From positions 1 through 47,976 of the forward strand of contig JAKUOA010000010.1 in NCBI GenBank assembly GCA_022451235.1: DNA of 47,976 bases, given 5' to 3'. Both the position numbers and the translations under genes were made by a program. Under the pieces are notes generated by a model. It did not search any database and was not told where the DNA came from. It saw nothing but the letters and a program-made list of their open reading frames with translations. Positions 1-7,897 of the stretch are shown piece by piece. Position 1 is the stretch's first letter. Every line of letters starts with the position of its first letter. This DNA comes from Candidatus Thalassarchaeum sp. Lineage in GTDB: Archaea > Thermoplasmatota > Poseidoniia > Poseidoniales > Thalassarchaeaceae.

Positions 1-526
1 AAACAGGCGACGGACGTTTTAGGCCCAATAAAATCGACTACCACTTGAGGCGCCGGTATTACCGCGGCGGCTGGCACCGTCCTTACCCACCCCTTATTCC
101 AAGACCTTTGAAGAGTCAAGAAAAGACTGGGTCTTACCCCAGCCACTTGGAGTTCCCTGGTCACGATTTCTCGCATTGCCAAGTTTTCGCGCCTGCTGCA
201 CCCCGTAGGGTCTGGATTCGTGTCTCAGAATCCATCTCCGGGCTATGTCTCCCAACACCCGTACGCGTCGATGGCTAGAGGGTACGTTACACCCCCTACA
301 ACCTGATACGCCGCAGGCCCATCCTATGCCGCCGGAGCTTTGATCCACCAACCGTTCCAGGCATGGTGGACTATGGGGCATTATTCTCAGTTTCCCGAGG
401 TTATTCCCCAGCATAGGGCAGGTTACCCACGTGTTACTGAGCGGTACGCCGAGTCCCTAAGACTCTCGACTCGCATGGCTTAATCGAACTCCAATAGCGG
501 TAGCCTCCGGCAGGATCAACCGGATT
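1..526 (-). rRNA. rrs: 16S ribosomal RNA, 5' portion (partial)
   Basis: On the minus strand the sequence opens near 526 with the archaeal 16S start (CCGGTTGATCCTGCCGG at about 506-522) and runs off the window at position 1. The universal 519-536 region, whose plus-strand form is GTATTACCGCGGCGGCTGG, lies at about 56-74, so roughly the first 580-590 nt of the gene are present. The start motif is the archaeal version. The gene lies downstream of secY in the same orientation. No 23S gene is visible, so linkage cannot be judged. The exact mature 5' end is inferred from the conserved motif. Confidence 0.97.
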
Positions 527-870
527 TCGCGTGAGCGGAATCACAATCCTAACGGAAGTATCGAGTGGATCACAAGTTTTGCTGATTCTTATTGAAAATT
601 GACGCAGGATCACCGATTCTATTTTTGAATTTGAATCGAAATAATCTGCTTCTTGCACCCCCTATGTCGGGGGTCAAGTTGAACGTGGTTCACCTCTCAA
701 CCACGAACTAAGTTCGCGGCAGCATTTCCTCGGCGTGCGCCTGACTTGATGGAGAACATCACCGGACTCTAGAGTCCTCAGTCTCCAACGCCAGTCTGAC
801 GCAGCAGGTCGCCGACCGACCTTATGTATATGAATATGACGAGAAGGCCGAGATTGATAATCGATGTGCT
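527..870 (-). other. Structured pre-16S rRNA leader
   Basis: This stretch between the 16S gene and its presumed promoter holds no credible gene. It contains two clear stem-loops. One is at 652-678, with ACCCCC (657-662) facing GGGGGT (669-674) around the loop TATGTC, extended by CTTG/CAAG across a one-base bulge. The other is at 684-705, with CGTGGTT facing AACCACG around an 8-nt loop. A structured leader of this kind is expected for processing of pre-16S RNA. No bulge-helix-bulge could be assigned, because the 3' partner lies outside the window. Confidence 0.5.
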
Positions 871-909
871 GCGCGGCTATTCCTTAGTATTGAGATATAA
901 ACGCCGCGC
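871..909. repeat. GC-rich inverted repeat flanking the rRNA TATA box
   Basis: GCGCGGC at 871-877 is the exact reverse complement of GCCGCGC at 903-909. The 25-nt spacer contains the TATA-like box, so one arm overlaps the expected BRE and the other the expected transcription start. It could be a regulator site or a cruciform-prone element. It is also long-spaced enough to have arisen by chance in a GC-rich stretch. Confidence 0.45.
894..901 (-). promoter_or_regulatory. Putative TATA box of the 16S rRNA gene
   Basis: The minus strand reads TTTATATC here, close to the archaeal TATA consensus, with a purine/GC-rich stretch immediately upstream that could act as BRE. Transcription would start about 25 nt downstream, near 870, giving a leader of about 345 nt before the mature 16S end. 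The site lies between the secY stop codon and the 16S gene, so the rRNA has its own promoter. The assignment rests on motif match and position only. Confidence 0.5.
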
Positions 910-956
910 TTCAATTTTCTAGACATTTGAAATGATTAATTCCGAGTGGAAAGAAA

Positions 957-2879
957 TCATTCTGCGCCAAAGAATTCTCTTAACACAGGGTGCATTTCCA
1001 TGGCTTGTTCCTTCTGAATTTGCTCATAAGTTCTGAGGATAATTCCGACCGCTAGGAGCAAACCAGTACCGGTAGCATTACCTACAGTTCCTAGCAGATC
1101 TGCACCTGCCGCTAGAAGACCTACGAACGCACCGGAGAAGATGGTTACAGGTGGGATATACCTCTCTAGGATTCTCTCTAGAACAACTGGATTCTTTCGG
1201 AATCCTGGGATTTGCATTCCTGTACGCTCTATTTGTTTTGCAACGTCCTTTGCACCCATGTTTGTTGTCTCAATCCAGAACTTCGCGAATATCGTAGACC
1301 CTACTGTCATGAATGTCACATAGACGATAACATGCACCATAATCTGCCAAAGCTCGTGACCATAAGCATCCCCTGATTGATTCAATAACGGAATCAACCA
1401 ATCACCTACACCGTTAACCATAGAGGAGTACCAAGCAAATCCACCCGATGGTGTTGTGGCCCCTGGTTCATATGACCCAAACCAATGAGCCATACTCCAG
1501 GAGCCTTCCTTACCCAATATTGGTACAGTTGAAAGGACTGGATGTGACCAGAATAGCAAAGTGAACATATTGACGTTTGCTAAAAGAGCAGCCATCAAAA
1601 TCACAGGAATATTGCTCGCATAGACGAGTCGAATTGGATACTGTCCTCTGTGACCTCTAACTTTACCATGTGTCAATGGCAATTCCAGTTTACTTGATTC
1701 TGCGTAGGCAACTACGAGGAACACGATAATCGAAGAAATCAATGCTGCAACAGGATTTGCATGATTCAATAATATCAGTTCGAAACCATTTTGTGAAACT
1801 AATTCAGAATTTGTTGCTGTCCTAAGAGTGTAGAAAATCATAGGAAGAGTTCCCGATGGAGGATTTTGTAATGAGTAAGGGCTACCCTGTACCGTTGCTA
1901 TAGGTGATAATGTTCCAACGAAGGTTGACTGAGCAACTCCTGCAGCAATGAATAGAGAAATACCACTTCCTATACCCCACTTGCTGACCAATTCATCAAG
2001 CAAGAATACAAGGTATGATCCTATGAATAGTTGAGCCACAATTATTGCATTCGCCCAACCTAGGCCATATTGAATGATGATTTCCTCATGTGGGTCAAGG
2101 AACCCGTATACTTGAGGTATCGATTCAATTGGAATCATCAATAGAACCAATATCTTCTGCACACCTTGGTAGAGTTGCTTGTCTGCAGAATCCTGTAGGT
2201 CTAATTGAATGATCTTTGCACCAGCGAAAAGCTGCATGATAATCGATGCAGTAACGATAGGGCCTATTCCAAGGTGCATAATCGAACCAGATGCGCCAGC
2301 CATAATTGCACGGAATGATGAGAACACGTCGAGTGTAGACTCAGAAAGACCCCAAATCATTACGTTTGTCATCATGAAGTAGATGATTAGGACAAGTGTT
2401 GTAGTCCACAATTTTTGGTTGAATCTAACGTGGCCATCGGGTTTTGTTATAGATGGATATACATCGACTAGTCGTTGCAGTGCATACAGTCTACTAGATT
2501 CTGGACCGGAATACATTAGACAGGCCAACGCAAGACCGGCTCCAAGACCAAGAATACCTACACCGACTAGTAAGAATCCAACAGTTGATGAATCTTCTAA
2601 CCCCCATCCGAAGAAGAATGCAATGAATGCTAGCCAAATTACTGGCTTAAGCATACGTCCGACATACGGAATCTCAGCTATATTTTCTGGAAGATCATTA
2701 GAAGTGCCCCATATTACGAAACCAATGTATGGGAAAGATGTAGCAAACATCGTTATTGCCTTCATTTGGGCATCTGAGTCAGTGCCAAACAATGTATCTT
2801 GTTGCCACCATGCCAAAGCACCCCAGTAAACGACTGAGAGAGCCACAACCCCAAGTACTGAAGGACGGCGCTCAACCAT
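957..2879 (-). CDS. secY: Preprotein translocase subunit SecY with N-terminal membrane extension
   Basis: This is the central channel subunit of the Sec translocon, which moves proteins across or into the cytoplasmic membrane. The ATG at 2879 is chosen because GAGGTGA lies just upstream; this gives 640 residues. The recognisable SecY start (LQRLVDVYPSITKPDG, then the first channel helix with TLVLIIYF) begins only at about residue 134. Before it are about 130 residues with three or four predicted hydrophobic helices (about 8-25, 45-58, 77-93, 98-122). Large extracytoplasmic loops also add length. Archaeal SecY is usually about 430-490 residues. It is the last gene of the ribosomal-protein operon and follows L15, the usual archaeal position. 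Confidence 0.95.
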   Translation of the reverse strand: MVERRPSVLGVVALSVVYWGALAWWQQDTLFGTDSDAQMKAITMFATSFPYIGFVIWGTSNDLPENIAEIPYVGRMLKPVIWLAFIAFFFGWGLEDSSTVGFLLVGVGILGLGAGLALACLMYSGPESSRLYALQRLVDVYPSITKPDGHVRFNQKLWTTTLVLIIYFMMTNVMIWGLSESTLDVFSSFRAIMAGASGSIMHLGIGPIVTASIIMQLFAGAKIIQLDLQDSADKQLYQGVQKILVLLMIPIESIPQVYGFLDPHEEIIIQYGLGWANAIIVAQLFIGSYLVFLLDELVSKWGIGSGISLFIAAGVAQSTFVGTLSPIATVQGSPYSLQNPPSGTLPMIFYTLRTATNSELVSQNGFELILLNHANPVAALISSIIVFLVVAYAESSKLELPLTHGKVRGHRGQYPIRLVYASNIPVILMAALLANVNMFTLLFWSHPVLSTVPILGKEGSWSMAHWFGSYEPGATTPSGGFAWYSSMVNGVGDWLIPLLNQSGDAYGHELWQIMVHVIVYVTFMTVGSTIFAKFWIETTNMGAKDVAKQIERTGMQIPGFRKNPVVLERILERYIPPVTIFSGAFVGLLAAGADLLGTVGNATGTGLLLAVGIILRTYEQIQKEQAMEMHPVLREFFGAE

Positions 2880-2914
2880 TTTTTCACCTCTCATTCAACT
2901 GTGAACAGTGTAAA

Positions 2915-3343
2915 TCACTCTTCTTCCCATTCTTCCCATTCTTCATCATCGTCGTCGCTTAGGTTCACTGAACCACCAGCTGCTTCTACCTTCTCGATTG
3001 CGCGAGCACTTGCAGAAGCCACTGAGATGTTTAGGGCGCGATCTATACGACCACTGCCTAGAAGTTTGTCATAGCCCATTTCTGTTAGGTCAATTGAATC
3101 TCCTTCGGCCATCTGAGAAACTTGCATTAGATTGATGCTAACATTGACATTTCTCAACTTAGGATGGCGGTTAAAACCGTGCATTCCCCAATGACCAGGC
3201 ATATACTTCAGACGGGTCATTAAGCGATGCTTATTGATTCCAGCATTACCACGTCCACCCCGTAGACCCGCACCTCGACCAGCCTTCTTACCGCGACCGT
3301 GGTAACGGGAGCGGCCTCGAAATTTGTTTGTTCTTGATACCAT
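2915..3343 (-). CDS. rpl15: Large-subunit ribosomal protein uL15
   Basis: uL15 binds 23S rRNA in the large subunit. The protein is 142 residues. Its N-terminus is the typical Gly/Arg/His-rich segment (SRYHGRGKKAGRGAGLRGGRG), which in other archaea threads into rRNA, followed by a conserved core with RLKYMPGHWG. The C-terminus is an unusually acidic, Trp-containing tail (DDDDEEWEEWEEE). Coding sequence for this tail is a run of near-identical short repeats in the DNA (about 2917-2957). The gene sits between L30 and secY, as in other archaeal spc-type clusters. Confidence 0.94.
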   Translation of the reverse strand: MVSRTNKFRGRSRYHGRGKKAGRGAGLRGGRGNAGINKHRLMTRLKYMPGHWGMHGFNRHPKLRNVNVSINLMQVSQMAEGDSIDLTEMGYDKLLGSGRIDRALNISVASASARAIEKVEAAGGSVNLSDDDDEEWEEWEEE

Positions 3344-3353
3344 TTAATTCACC

Positions 3354-3824
3354 TCAAATCATCCTCTCGGCTAGAGAAGAAATCTCTTCGCCTCGGAATC
3401 CTAGAGCACCCCCAACAGAGAAAGCTCTCTTGATTCCACCCCAGCCCTTTGAGCCTCTTGGTGGGTGTAATCGAAGAACCGGTTTTAGTCCATCAACAGA
3501 CTTCATTGTAGCCTCTCCAGATGCTAATGCCTTTGAGAAATCCTTGACCGATTTAAAGTCTGATCCCGCTTTTATTGCAGCGTCGTCCACTGGCTTGTCG
3601 CCGACCATTCGGCCACGTTCTTTGAGAAGGTTCTCGATTGTGCCTGCATCTACTACACCCCATGTAACGAAGTCCTTGGACTTCTGAAGCATTCCAGCGT
3701 AAGTAGAGCTTTCAGGTACAATTGTTGCGTGGTTAACTCGAGTTAGATTCATCATCGCCATTGTGTCACGAATGCTTCGCTCAACTCCACGATCACTACG
3801 AACTCTTACGATTAGGAAAGTCAT
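3354..3824 (-). CDS. rpl30: Large-subunit ribosomal protein uL30
   Basis: A 156-residue archaeal-type uL30, a large-subunit protein that contacts 23S rRNA. The N-terminal ferredoxin-like fold starts with FLIVRVRSDRGVERSIRDTM and continues with MNLTRVNHATIVPES, both typical of archaeal and eukaryotic L30/L7. The archaeal length (about 155 residues) is met, whereas bacterial L30 is only about 60. It overlaps the end of S5 by 4 nt, implying translational coupling, and is followed 10 nt later by L15. Confidence 0.93.
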   Translation of the reverse strand: MTFLIVRVRSDRGVERSIRDTMAMMNLTRVNHATIVPESSTYAGMLQKSKDFVTWGVVDAGTIENLLKERGRMVGDKPVDDAAIKAGSDFKSVKDFSKALASGEATMKSVDGLKPVLRLHPPRGSKGWGGIKRAFSVGGALGFRGEEISSLAERMI

Positions 3825-4591
3825 TGATTACCCCTCCCGCTTATGATATTAAGGCGTCTTTTATCGCCCTCGCTGAATCTTGTTTTATTTAGTTCAACAA
3901 GGGCATTGAAGGTAGCCTTAGCGTAGTTGATTGTAGTTCGTGTTTGTCCCGCAGAACGACTCCAAACATCGGTCACTCCAGCCAATTGTAGAACTCTACG
4001 ACCATAGTCTCCGATAACCAGACCCTTACCTGATGGAGCAGGCATCAGAGTTACTCTAGTTGATCCTGAGCGTCCTGTGATTTTCAGTGGGACCGAAGTA
4101 CCAGGACCTCCACCAGATTCCCAAGAGCCATTTCCTCTCATTACTGGGATTAGATTTAGTTTGGCCTTATCGATTGCCTTCTTAATAGTTGAAGCGACTT
4201 CCTTACCTTTGCAAATGGCCAAACCGACATATCCATCACTGTTTCCAACCACACATAGTACGTTGAACCTTACACGTCGGCCTGAATCTGTCATTCGCTG
4301 AATCATGTTGACTGCAAGAACGTCGTCCTCAAGTCCAGGTAGTAGTGCATCGACAATCTCTACTTCACGGATTGGCAGCCCAGTAGCTAGTGCTTGCTCA
4401 TAAGTTAGAATCTCACCGTTTGCGACCATTCGTCCTAGACGAGTACGAGGTTGCCAAGTTCGAAGGGCGGCTAATGGGTCTGGGCCACGGCGGCGGCGGA
4501 CGGGAGCGTCTTCTTCCTCAGCCAAGGCTAGGGCTAGACCAGGGGCGATTGCTGGTGCAGTCTCTACAATTTCGGATTCTTCATCGCTCAT
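3821..4591 (-). CDS. rps5: Small-subunit ribosomal protein uS5
   Basis: uS5 lies near the mRNA entry channel and contributes to decoding accuracy. This copy is 256 residues. After an acidic N-terminal extension of about 40 residues comes the S5 double-stranded-RNA-binding-like domain with FNVLCVVGNSDGYVGLAICK, then the C-terminal domain ending in the LNIISGRG region. The N-terminal acidic segment makes it longer than many archaeal S5 proteins (about 210). It overlaps L30 by 4 nt and follows L18 by 2 nt. Confidence 0.94.
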   Translation of the reverse strand: MSDEESEIVETAPAIAPGLALALAEEEDAPVRRRRGPDPLAALRTWQPRTRLGRMVANGEILTYEQALATGLPIREVEIVDALLPGLEDDVLAVNMIQRMTDSGRRVRFNVLCVVGNSDGYVGLAICKGKEVASTIKKAIDKAKLNLIPVMRGNGSWESGGGPGTSVPLKITGRSGSTRVTLMPAPSGKGLVIGDYGRRVLQLAGVTDVWSRSAGQTRTTINYAKATFNALVELNKTRFSEGDKRRLNIISGRGNQ

Positions 4592-4593
4592 GA

Positions 4594-5106
4594 TTAGGCC
4601 TCCTCAATTGATTTCTTTGCTGCATCAACCGCTTTTGCAATCGAGTCATCGATATGTGAACCATTGATTCTATCGTCATCCGGCAATACGTCTTCACCGT
4701 GTGGTATCTCCATACCAGCATCTACCATTCCCTTGAGGGCTGCAAATACCCTGTTACCAGGGGTTGAAGCCGCAAGACCAATATCGAGAATCGCTTCATT
4801 GTGACCTGCAGCAATAGCTGCCTTTGCCATCGCATATCCAGCAACATAACTTGCCGGAATTGATTTTCGAGATGCATCGATTGGCCATCCATGCTTCTCA
4901 ACTAGAGTGTGCCCATCGATTGATACTTGGATAGTATCTCCTGTTGTTTCGTAATTTACCAGTTGGCAGATTGTCTGAGTATTTGTGACTCGAACAACAG
5001 CACGAGCAAAACCTCCGCGGAGCATCTTCATTCTGCGTCGGTAGTCTGTCTCACCGTTTCGGCGACGCTTGAAGCGTAACCTCTGATTCTTTCCGTATGC
5101 CATCAT
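4594..5106 (-). CDS. rpl18: Large-subunit ribosomal protein uL18
   Basis: A 170-residue archaeal uL18, which with uL5 holds 5S rRNA in the central protuberance. The N-terminus carries the basic RLRFKRRRNGETDYRRR stretch, typical of the archaeal/eukaryotic L18/L5 family, followed by ARAVVRVTNTQTICQLV. The start is a tandem ATGATG behind GGAGGTGA; either ATG (5106 or 5103) could be used, and the second gives the more usual MAYGKN start. The start overlaps the eL19 stop codon. Confidence 0.93.
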   Translation of the reverse strand: MMAYGKNQRLRFKRRRNGETDYRRRMKMLRGGFARAVVRVTNTQTICQLVNYETTGDTIQVSIDGHTLVEKHGWPIDASRKSIPASYVAGYAMAKAAIAAGHNEAILDIGLAASTPGNRVFAALKGMVDAGMEIPHGEDVLPDDDRINGSHIDDSIAKAVDAAKKSIEEA

Positions 5107-5579
5107 TGCTCACCTCCGAGCTTGATCCCGTCGATTTCCATATTCGACTTCATGTGGGAGACAGAACGGTATGATCCGCCCTTAGCCTTCCTGTAGTAGT
5201 AACGATATTCAGAAGAAGTAAGTGATTCATCTCCTCTCATTTCCTTCAAAGTTCTTCGCTGAGCACGAATCGCCCTCATCCAGCGTTCCTTGCGTGGGTT
5301 TCGTGAGTTTGATGAACCCTTTCTGGAACCTTGGCCTGTTCTACGACCCTTTGACTTCTGAGTTGAGGCCTTTCTAGCACGGGAGCGGCTAGTACCAACT
5401 AATGGACGAGCTTTGATGATGCCCTCATCAATTAGTCTGCGGACATCGTCCTTCTGTACAGCATTTGCCACATCGTCTAGGTAGTCCTTGTCAATCCAAA
5501 TTCTATGGACACCAACAACGCGTCCTTCGCGCTGGCTAAAGATAGCAGCCGCGAGCCTCTTTTGATTTGTTATCATCAT
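5103..5579 (-). CDS. rpl19e: Large-subunit ribosomal protein eL19
   Basis: A 158-residue eL19, a large-subunit protein found only in archaea and eukaryotes. The sequence begins with the family pattern NQKRLAAAIF and contains VHRIWIDKDYLDDVANAVQK followed by a very basic linker with ARKASTQKSKGRRTGQGSRKGS. It sits between eL32 and uL18, overlapping both by a few nucleotides, the standard archaeal order. The start is again a tandem ATGATG. Confidence 0.93.
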   Translation of the reverse strand: MMITNQKRLAAAIFSQREGRVVGVHRIWIDKDYLDDVANAVQKDDVRRLIDEGIIKARPLVGTSRSRARKASTQKSKGRRTGQGSRKGSSNSRNPRKERWMRAIRAQRRTLKEMRGDESLTSSEYRYYYRKAKGGSYRSVSHMKSNMEIDGIKLGGEQ

Positions 5580-6232
5580 CGCAAGTCACCCCTACGTGAG
5601 ATACGGCGTCGATTGAGAACTCTCAGACCCAAATCGTCAGCTCTATCGTGAATTGCAGATCGCTTTCGGTTACCTACTGTCTTGGCGATTCGAACCGCTT
5701 GCGTCTCAGGGTCTAAACCTTCGAGATCACTGCTCTTGTTGACTAGAACCTCCTCAAATCCAGAAGGGTGTAGTCCTCGTGCTGCAGCTATCTTCCCATG
5801 CCCGACTCGAACTAGGGCTGAACGGTACTTGCGGTTCTTTCTCTGGCTGGAATCGTCACCTCGAGGTTTCTTCCAACCAGTGCGGGAAAGACGCTTGTAG
5901 CGGAACCATTCCTGCCTTCGGAAGGATGGTGTCTTCTTCTTCTGAGCGGCACGGGTTGCTAATGCAGCCTTTGTATCATCATCGAGTACTGGTTTTTGGC
6001 GGGCAGTGTGGAAGTCGTCCCATTCGTCTTCAAAGAAATCATCAGATTCGAATTCATCTTCTTCGACATCCATCTCTTCTTCGACTATTTCCTCTAATTC
6101 TTCTGCTTCTGCAGGCGTATCAGCAGCCTCTTCTAATCGGGCGATTAAGTCAGCCTTCTTTCCAGAAACCGGTAAGCCAGCATCACGAAGTAAATCCTTG
6201 AGTTCAGCGACTGTCATGCTCTCGTATTCCAT
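5576..6232 (-). CDS. rpl32e: Large-subunit ribosomal protein eL32 with N-terminal SAP-like domain
   Basis: The C-terminal about 120 residues are a normal archaeal eL32 (WFRYKRLSRTGWKKPRGDDS, GHGKIAAARGLHPSGFEEVL). Ahead of it is a separate module: residues 1-40 (VAELKDLLRDAGLPVSGKKA followed by a short basic helix) match the helix-loop-helix pattern of SAP nucleic-acid-binding domains. A strongly acidic linker (about 41-70, mostly Glu and Asp) then joins it to the eL32 body. Total length is 218 residues, against about 130 for simple archaeal eL32. N-terminal extensions of eL32 are known in other archaea. The SAP match is by eye. Confidence 0.9.
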   Translation of the reverse strand: MEYESMTVAELKDLLRDAGLPVSGKKADLIARLEEAADTPAEAEELEEIVEEEMDVEEDEFESDDFFEDEWDDFHTARQKPVLDDDTKAALATRAAQKKKTPSFRRQEWFRYKRLSRTGWKKPRGDDSSQRKNRKYRSALVRVGHGKIAAARGLHPSGFEEVLVNKSSDLEGLDPETQAVRIAKTVGNRKRSAIHDRADDLGLRVLNRRRISRRGDLR

Positions 6233-6244
6233 TCAGATCCCTCC

Positions 6245-6799
6245 TCACTCATTCCCCTTTGATACAATGTAAATTCCATCTTGGAAAACACGTCGATCTC
6301 TTTTCTTGATTCGGCAAGCACGCTCAATATTGGCTGCGGTTTGTCCAACCTTCTCACGATCGGCTCCAATGACTGTAACATCTGTCTTATTTGCCACCTT
6401 TACTTCTACCTCAGCAGGTGACCATGGAAGCGCTGCGACTCTAGGCACCTTTTCACCGAATAGATTGGTGATAGTCATTTCATTTCCTTGAACCTTAATT
6501 GTCATAGGGAAGTGAGAATAGACCGCCTTTAATTTGTATTCAAAGCCCGAATCAATGCCTCGGACCATGTTGTTGAGATGTGCAGCCCAGGTGCCAGCAA
6601 GTGCTTTTTCCTTGCGTCGTGGTAGGTTAACGAACACCTCCACCCCATCGGCTGAATCTCGAACCTCGACGCGAGGATGACGGAACTCACGGGTCAATGA
6701 CTTACCATCCTTTGCTACGGTAACGTTGTGACCGTCGATTGTCGCGGAAACTCCATCTGGGAGTTTGATACTGTGTGAAATCATATCCAACTTTGGCAT
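6245..6799 (-). CDS. rpl6: Large-subunit ribosomal protein uL6
   Basis: A 184-residue archaeal uL6, which binds 23S rRNA near the factor-binding site. The ATG at 6799 is chosen over an upstream in-frame start because GAGGAGGAATT lies just before it and the protein then begins at the family's usual place (ISHSIKLPDGVSATIDGHNV). The two alpha/beta repeats and the conserved NMVRGIDSGFEYKLKAVYSH segment are evident. It lies between S8 and eL32. Confidence 0.94.
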   Translation of the reverse strand: MPKLDMISHSIKLPDGVSATIDGHNVTVAKDGKSLTREFRHPRVEVRDSADGVEVFVNLPRRKEKALAGTWAAHLNNMVRGIDSGFEYKLKAVYSHFPMTIKVQGNEMTITNLFGEKVPRVAALPWSPAEVEVKVANKTDVTVIGADREKVGQTAANIERACRIKKRDRRVFQDGIYIVSKGNE

Positions 6800-6812
6800 A
6801 CTTAATTCCTCC

Positions 6813-7202
6813 TCAGAAAATGTACGCGAGCAAACGCCCGCCGACACGCCCCTTCTTCGCATCGTGGTGATTCATAACACCTTGATTAGTAGTTAGAATT
6901 AGAAGACCGAAATCCTGTGCAGGAAGATATCTTGATTCCCACTTATCATAATCAGTCCTCTTTACAGAGTGTCGTGGCTTGATTACACCGCAGCGGTTGA
7001 TTGCTCCTATCAACTCTACACGGAATCCCCCTCCACGGCCGTCTTCGATCTTCTGATATTCTCCTACGTATCCTGACTGTTGCATTATTGAGAGCATACT
7101 TCCTAGAAGCTTACTCGCTGGGTTAACAGTCACTTCGTAATGTCCTGCTTGCTCCGCATTAAAGATGCGGACAAATGCGTCACTCAATGGGTCAAACTGC
7201 AT
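6813..7202 (-). CDS. rps8: Small-subunit ribosomal protein uS8
   Basis: A 129-residue uS8, a primary 16S rRNA-binding protein of the small-subunit central domain. The N-terminal DPLSDAFVRIFNAEQAG and the C-terminal LPAQDFGLLILTTNQGVMNH followed by a Gly-rich end are characteristic, with the last part matching the conserved RNA-binding end of the S8 family. The length is normal for archaea. It follows S14 by 11 nt and precedes L6 by 13 nt. Confidence 0.94.
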   Translation of the reverse strand: MQFDPLSDAFVRIFNAEQAGHYEVTVNPASKLLGSMLSIMQQSGYVGEYQKIEDGRGGGFRVELIGAINRCGVIKPRHSVKRTDYDKWESRYLPAQDFGLLILTTNQGVMNHHDAKKGRVGGRLLAYIF

Positions 7203-7213
7203 CCTTCATCACC

Positions 7214-7366
7214 TCATGTATATTTCTTGAAACCAATTTGTGGTGCCACATCTCGGAAGCACTGGCGACATAATCTCAGACCATGTCGACGAATCAAGCC
7301 GCGCTTGCGTCCGCAGCGGCGGCACCCAATGCTTCTGCCGATTCTTTCTCCGTGATCTCTTGCCAT
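7214..7366 (-). CDS. rps14: Small-subunit ribosomal protein uS14, zinc-binding type
   Basis: A very short gene (50 residues) found by reading the minus strand between L5 and S8. The protein begins [15 protein letters not shown] and contains two zinc-binding pairs, C15-x2-C18 and C33-x2-C36, followed by [14 protein letters not shown]. This is the usual form of archaeal uS14, which binds the 16S 3' domain near the P site. The sequence GGAGGAGTGAAGT precedes the ATG. It ends 11 nt before S8 and starts 3 nt after the L5 stop. A longer overlapping open frame (7209-7412) is in a different frame and is not the gene. Confidence 0.95.
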   Translation of the reverse strand: MARDHGERIGRSIGCRRCGRKRGLIRRHGLRLCRQCFRDVAPQIGFKKYT

Positions 7367-7369
7367 ACT

Positions 7370-7897
7370 TCACTCCTCCACAAGGGTAAGTCCGAAGTGT
7401 TCTTTGAACCACTCCATTGACTCGTTCTTGCCCACTCTATGAGGCACCCCAACCTTTGCCGCACGGCGGCGGCGGCGAGATACCCTGTGACCTGGGCGTT
7501 CGAGTACGATGTTGATGTCCATGCCGAAGATACCTATGTCTGGGTCATACTTCTGCTCTGGGAAATCGGTGTAATCAGCAATTCCGAATGATAGGTTTCC
7601 AGATTGGTCAAAATTCCATGCTGGGAGGGTGTTTTCTCTCACCCAAAAGGCGTCCTTTAGAAAGGACTCGGCATTAGTTAGATCGCGAATTGTTACTTTA
7701 CAACCAATTGGAGCGCCTTCTCGAGTTCCGAGTTCACGATTTGTGCTTTTGGCTAGAGTTCGAACCGGCTTCATACCAGTAAGTAGCTCCAGTACCTTCT
7801 CGGCGAGTTGTAAGCGAGCTCCGCCCTCACCAACACCGATATTCACGGTGACTTTAGTAATTCTAGGAATTAACATTGGATTGGCAGTATCACTCAT
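7370..7897 (-). CDS. rpl5: Large-subunit ribosomal protein uL5
   Basis: A 175-residue uL5, which binds 5S rRNA with uL18 and contacts the P-site tRNA. The family core is clear: ITKVTVNIGVGEGGARLQLA, then the AKSTNRELGTREGAPIGCKV segment, and near the end DINIVLERPGHRVSRRRRR. The order after eS4 and before S14 is the archaeal standard. It overlaps the stop of S4e by 4 nt. Confidence 0.95.
   Translation of the reverse strand: MSDTANPMLIPRITKVTVNIGVGEGGARLQLAEKVLELLTGMKPVRTLAKSTNRELGTREGAPIGCKVTIRDLTNAESFLKDAFWVRENTLPAWNFDQSGNLSFGIADYTDFPEQKYDPDIGIFGMDINIVLERPGHRVSRRRRRAAKVGVPHRVGKNESMEWFKEHFGLTLVEE

Noticed and set aside
45-658. Three open frames inside the 16S gene and leader (45-278, 94-414, 434-658)
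   Set aside because: They fall in the rRNA gene or its leader and their translations match no protein pattern.
2383-2829. 148-residue plus-strand frame opposite secY
   Set aside because: It mirrors the codons of a certain gene on the other strand, a common shadow effect.
7209-7412. 67-residue open frame over the S14 region
   Set aside because: It is in a different frame; the true S14 (7214-7366) shows the two zinc-binding CxxC pairs and the correct ribosome binding site.
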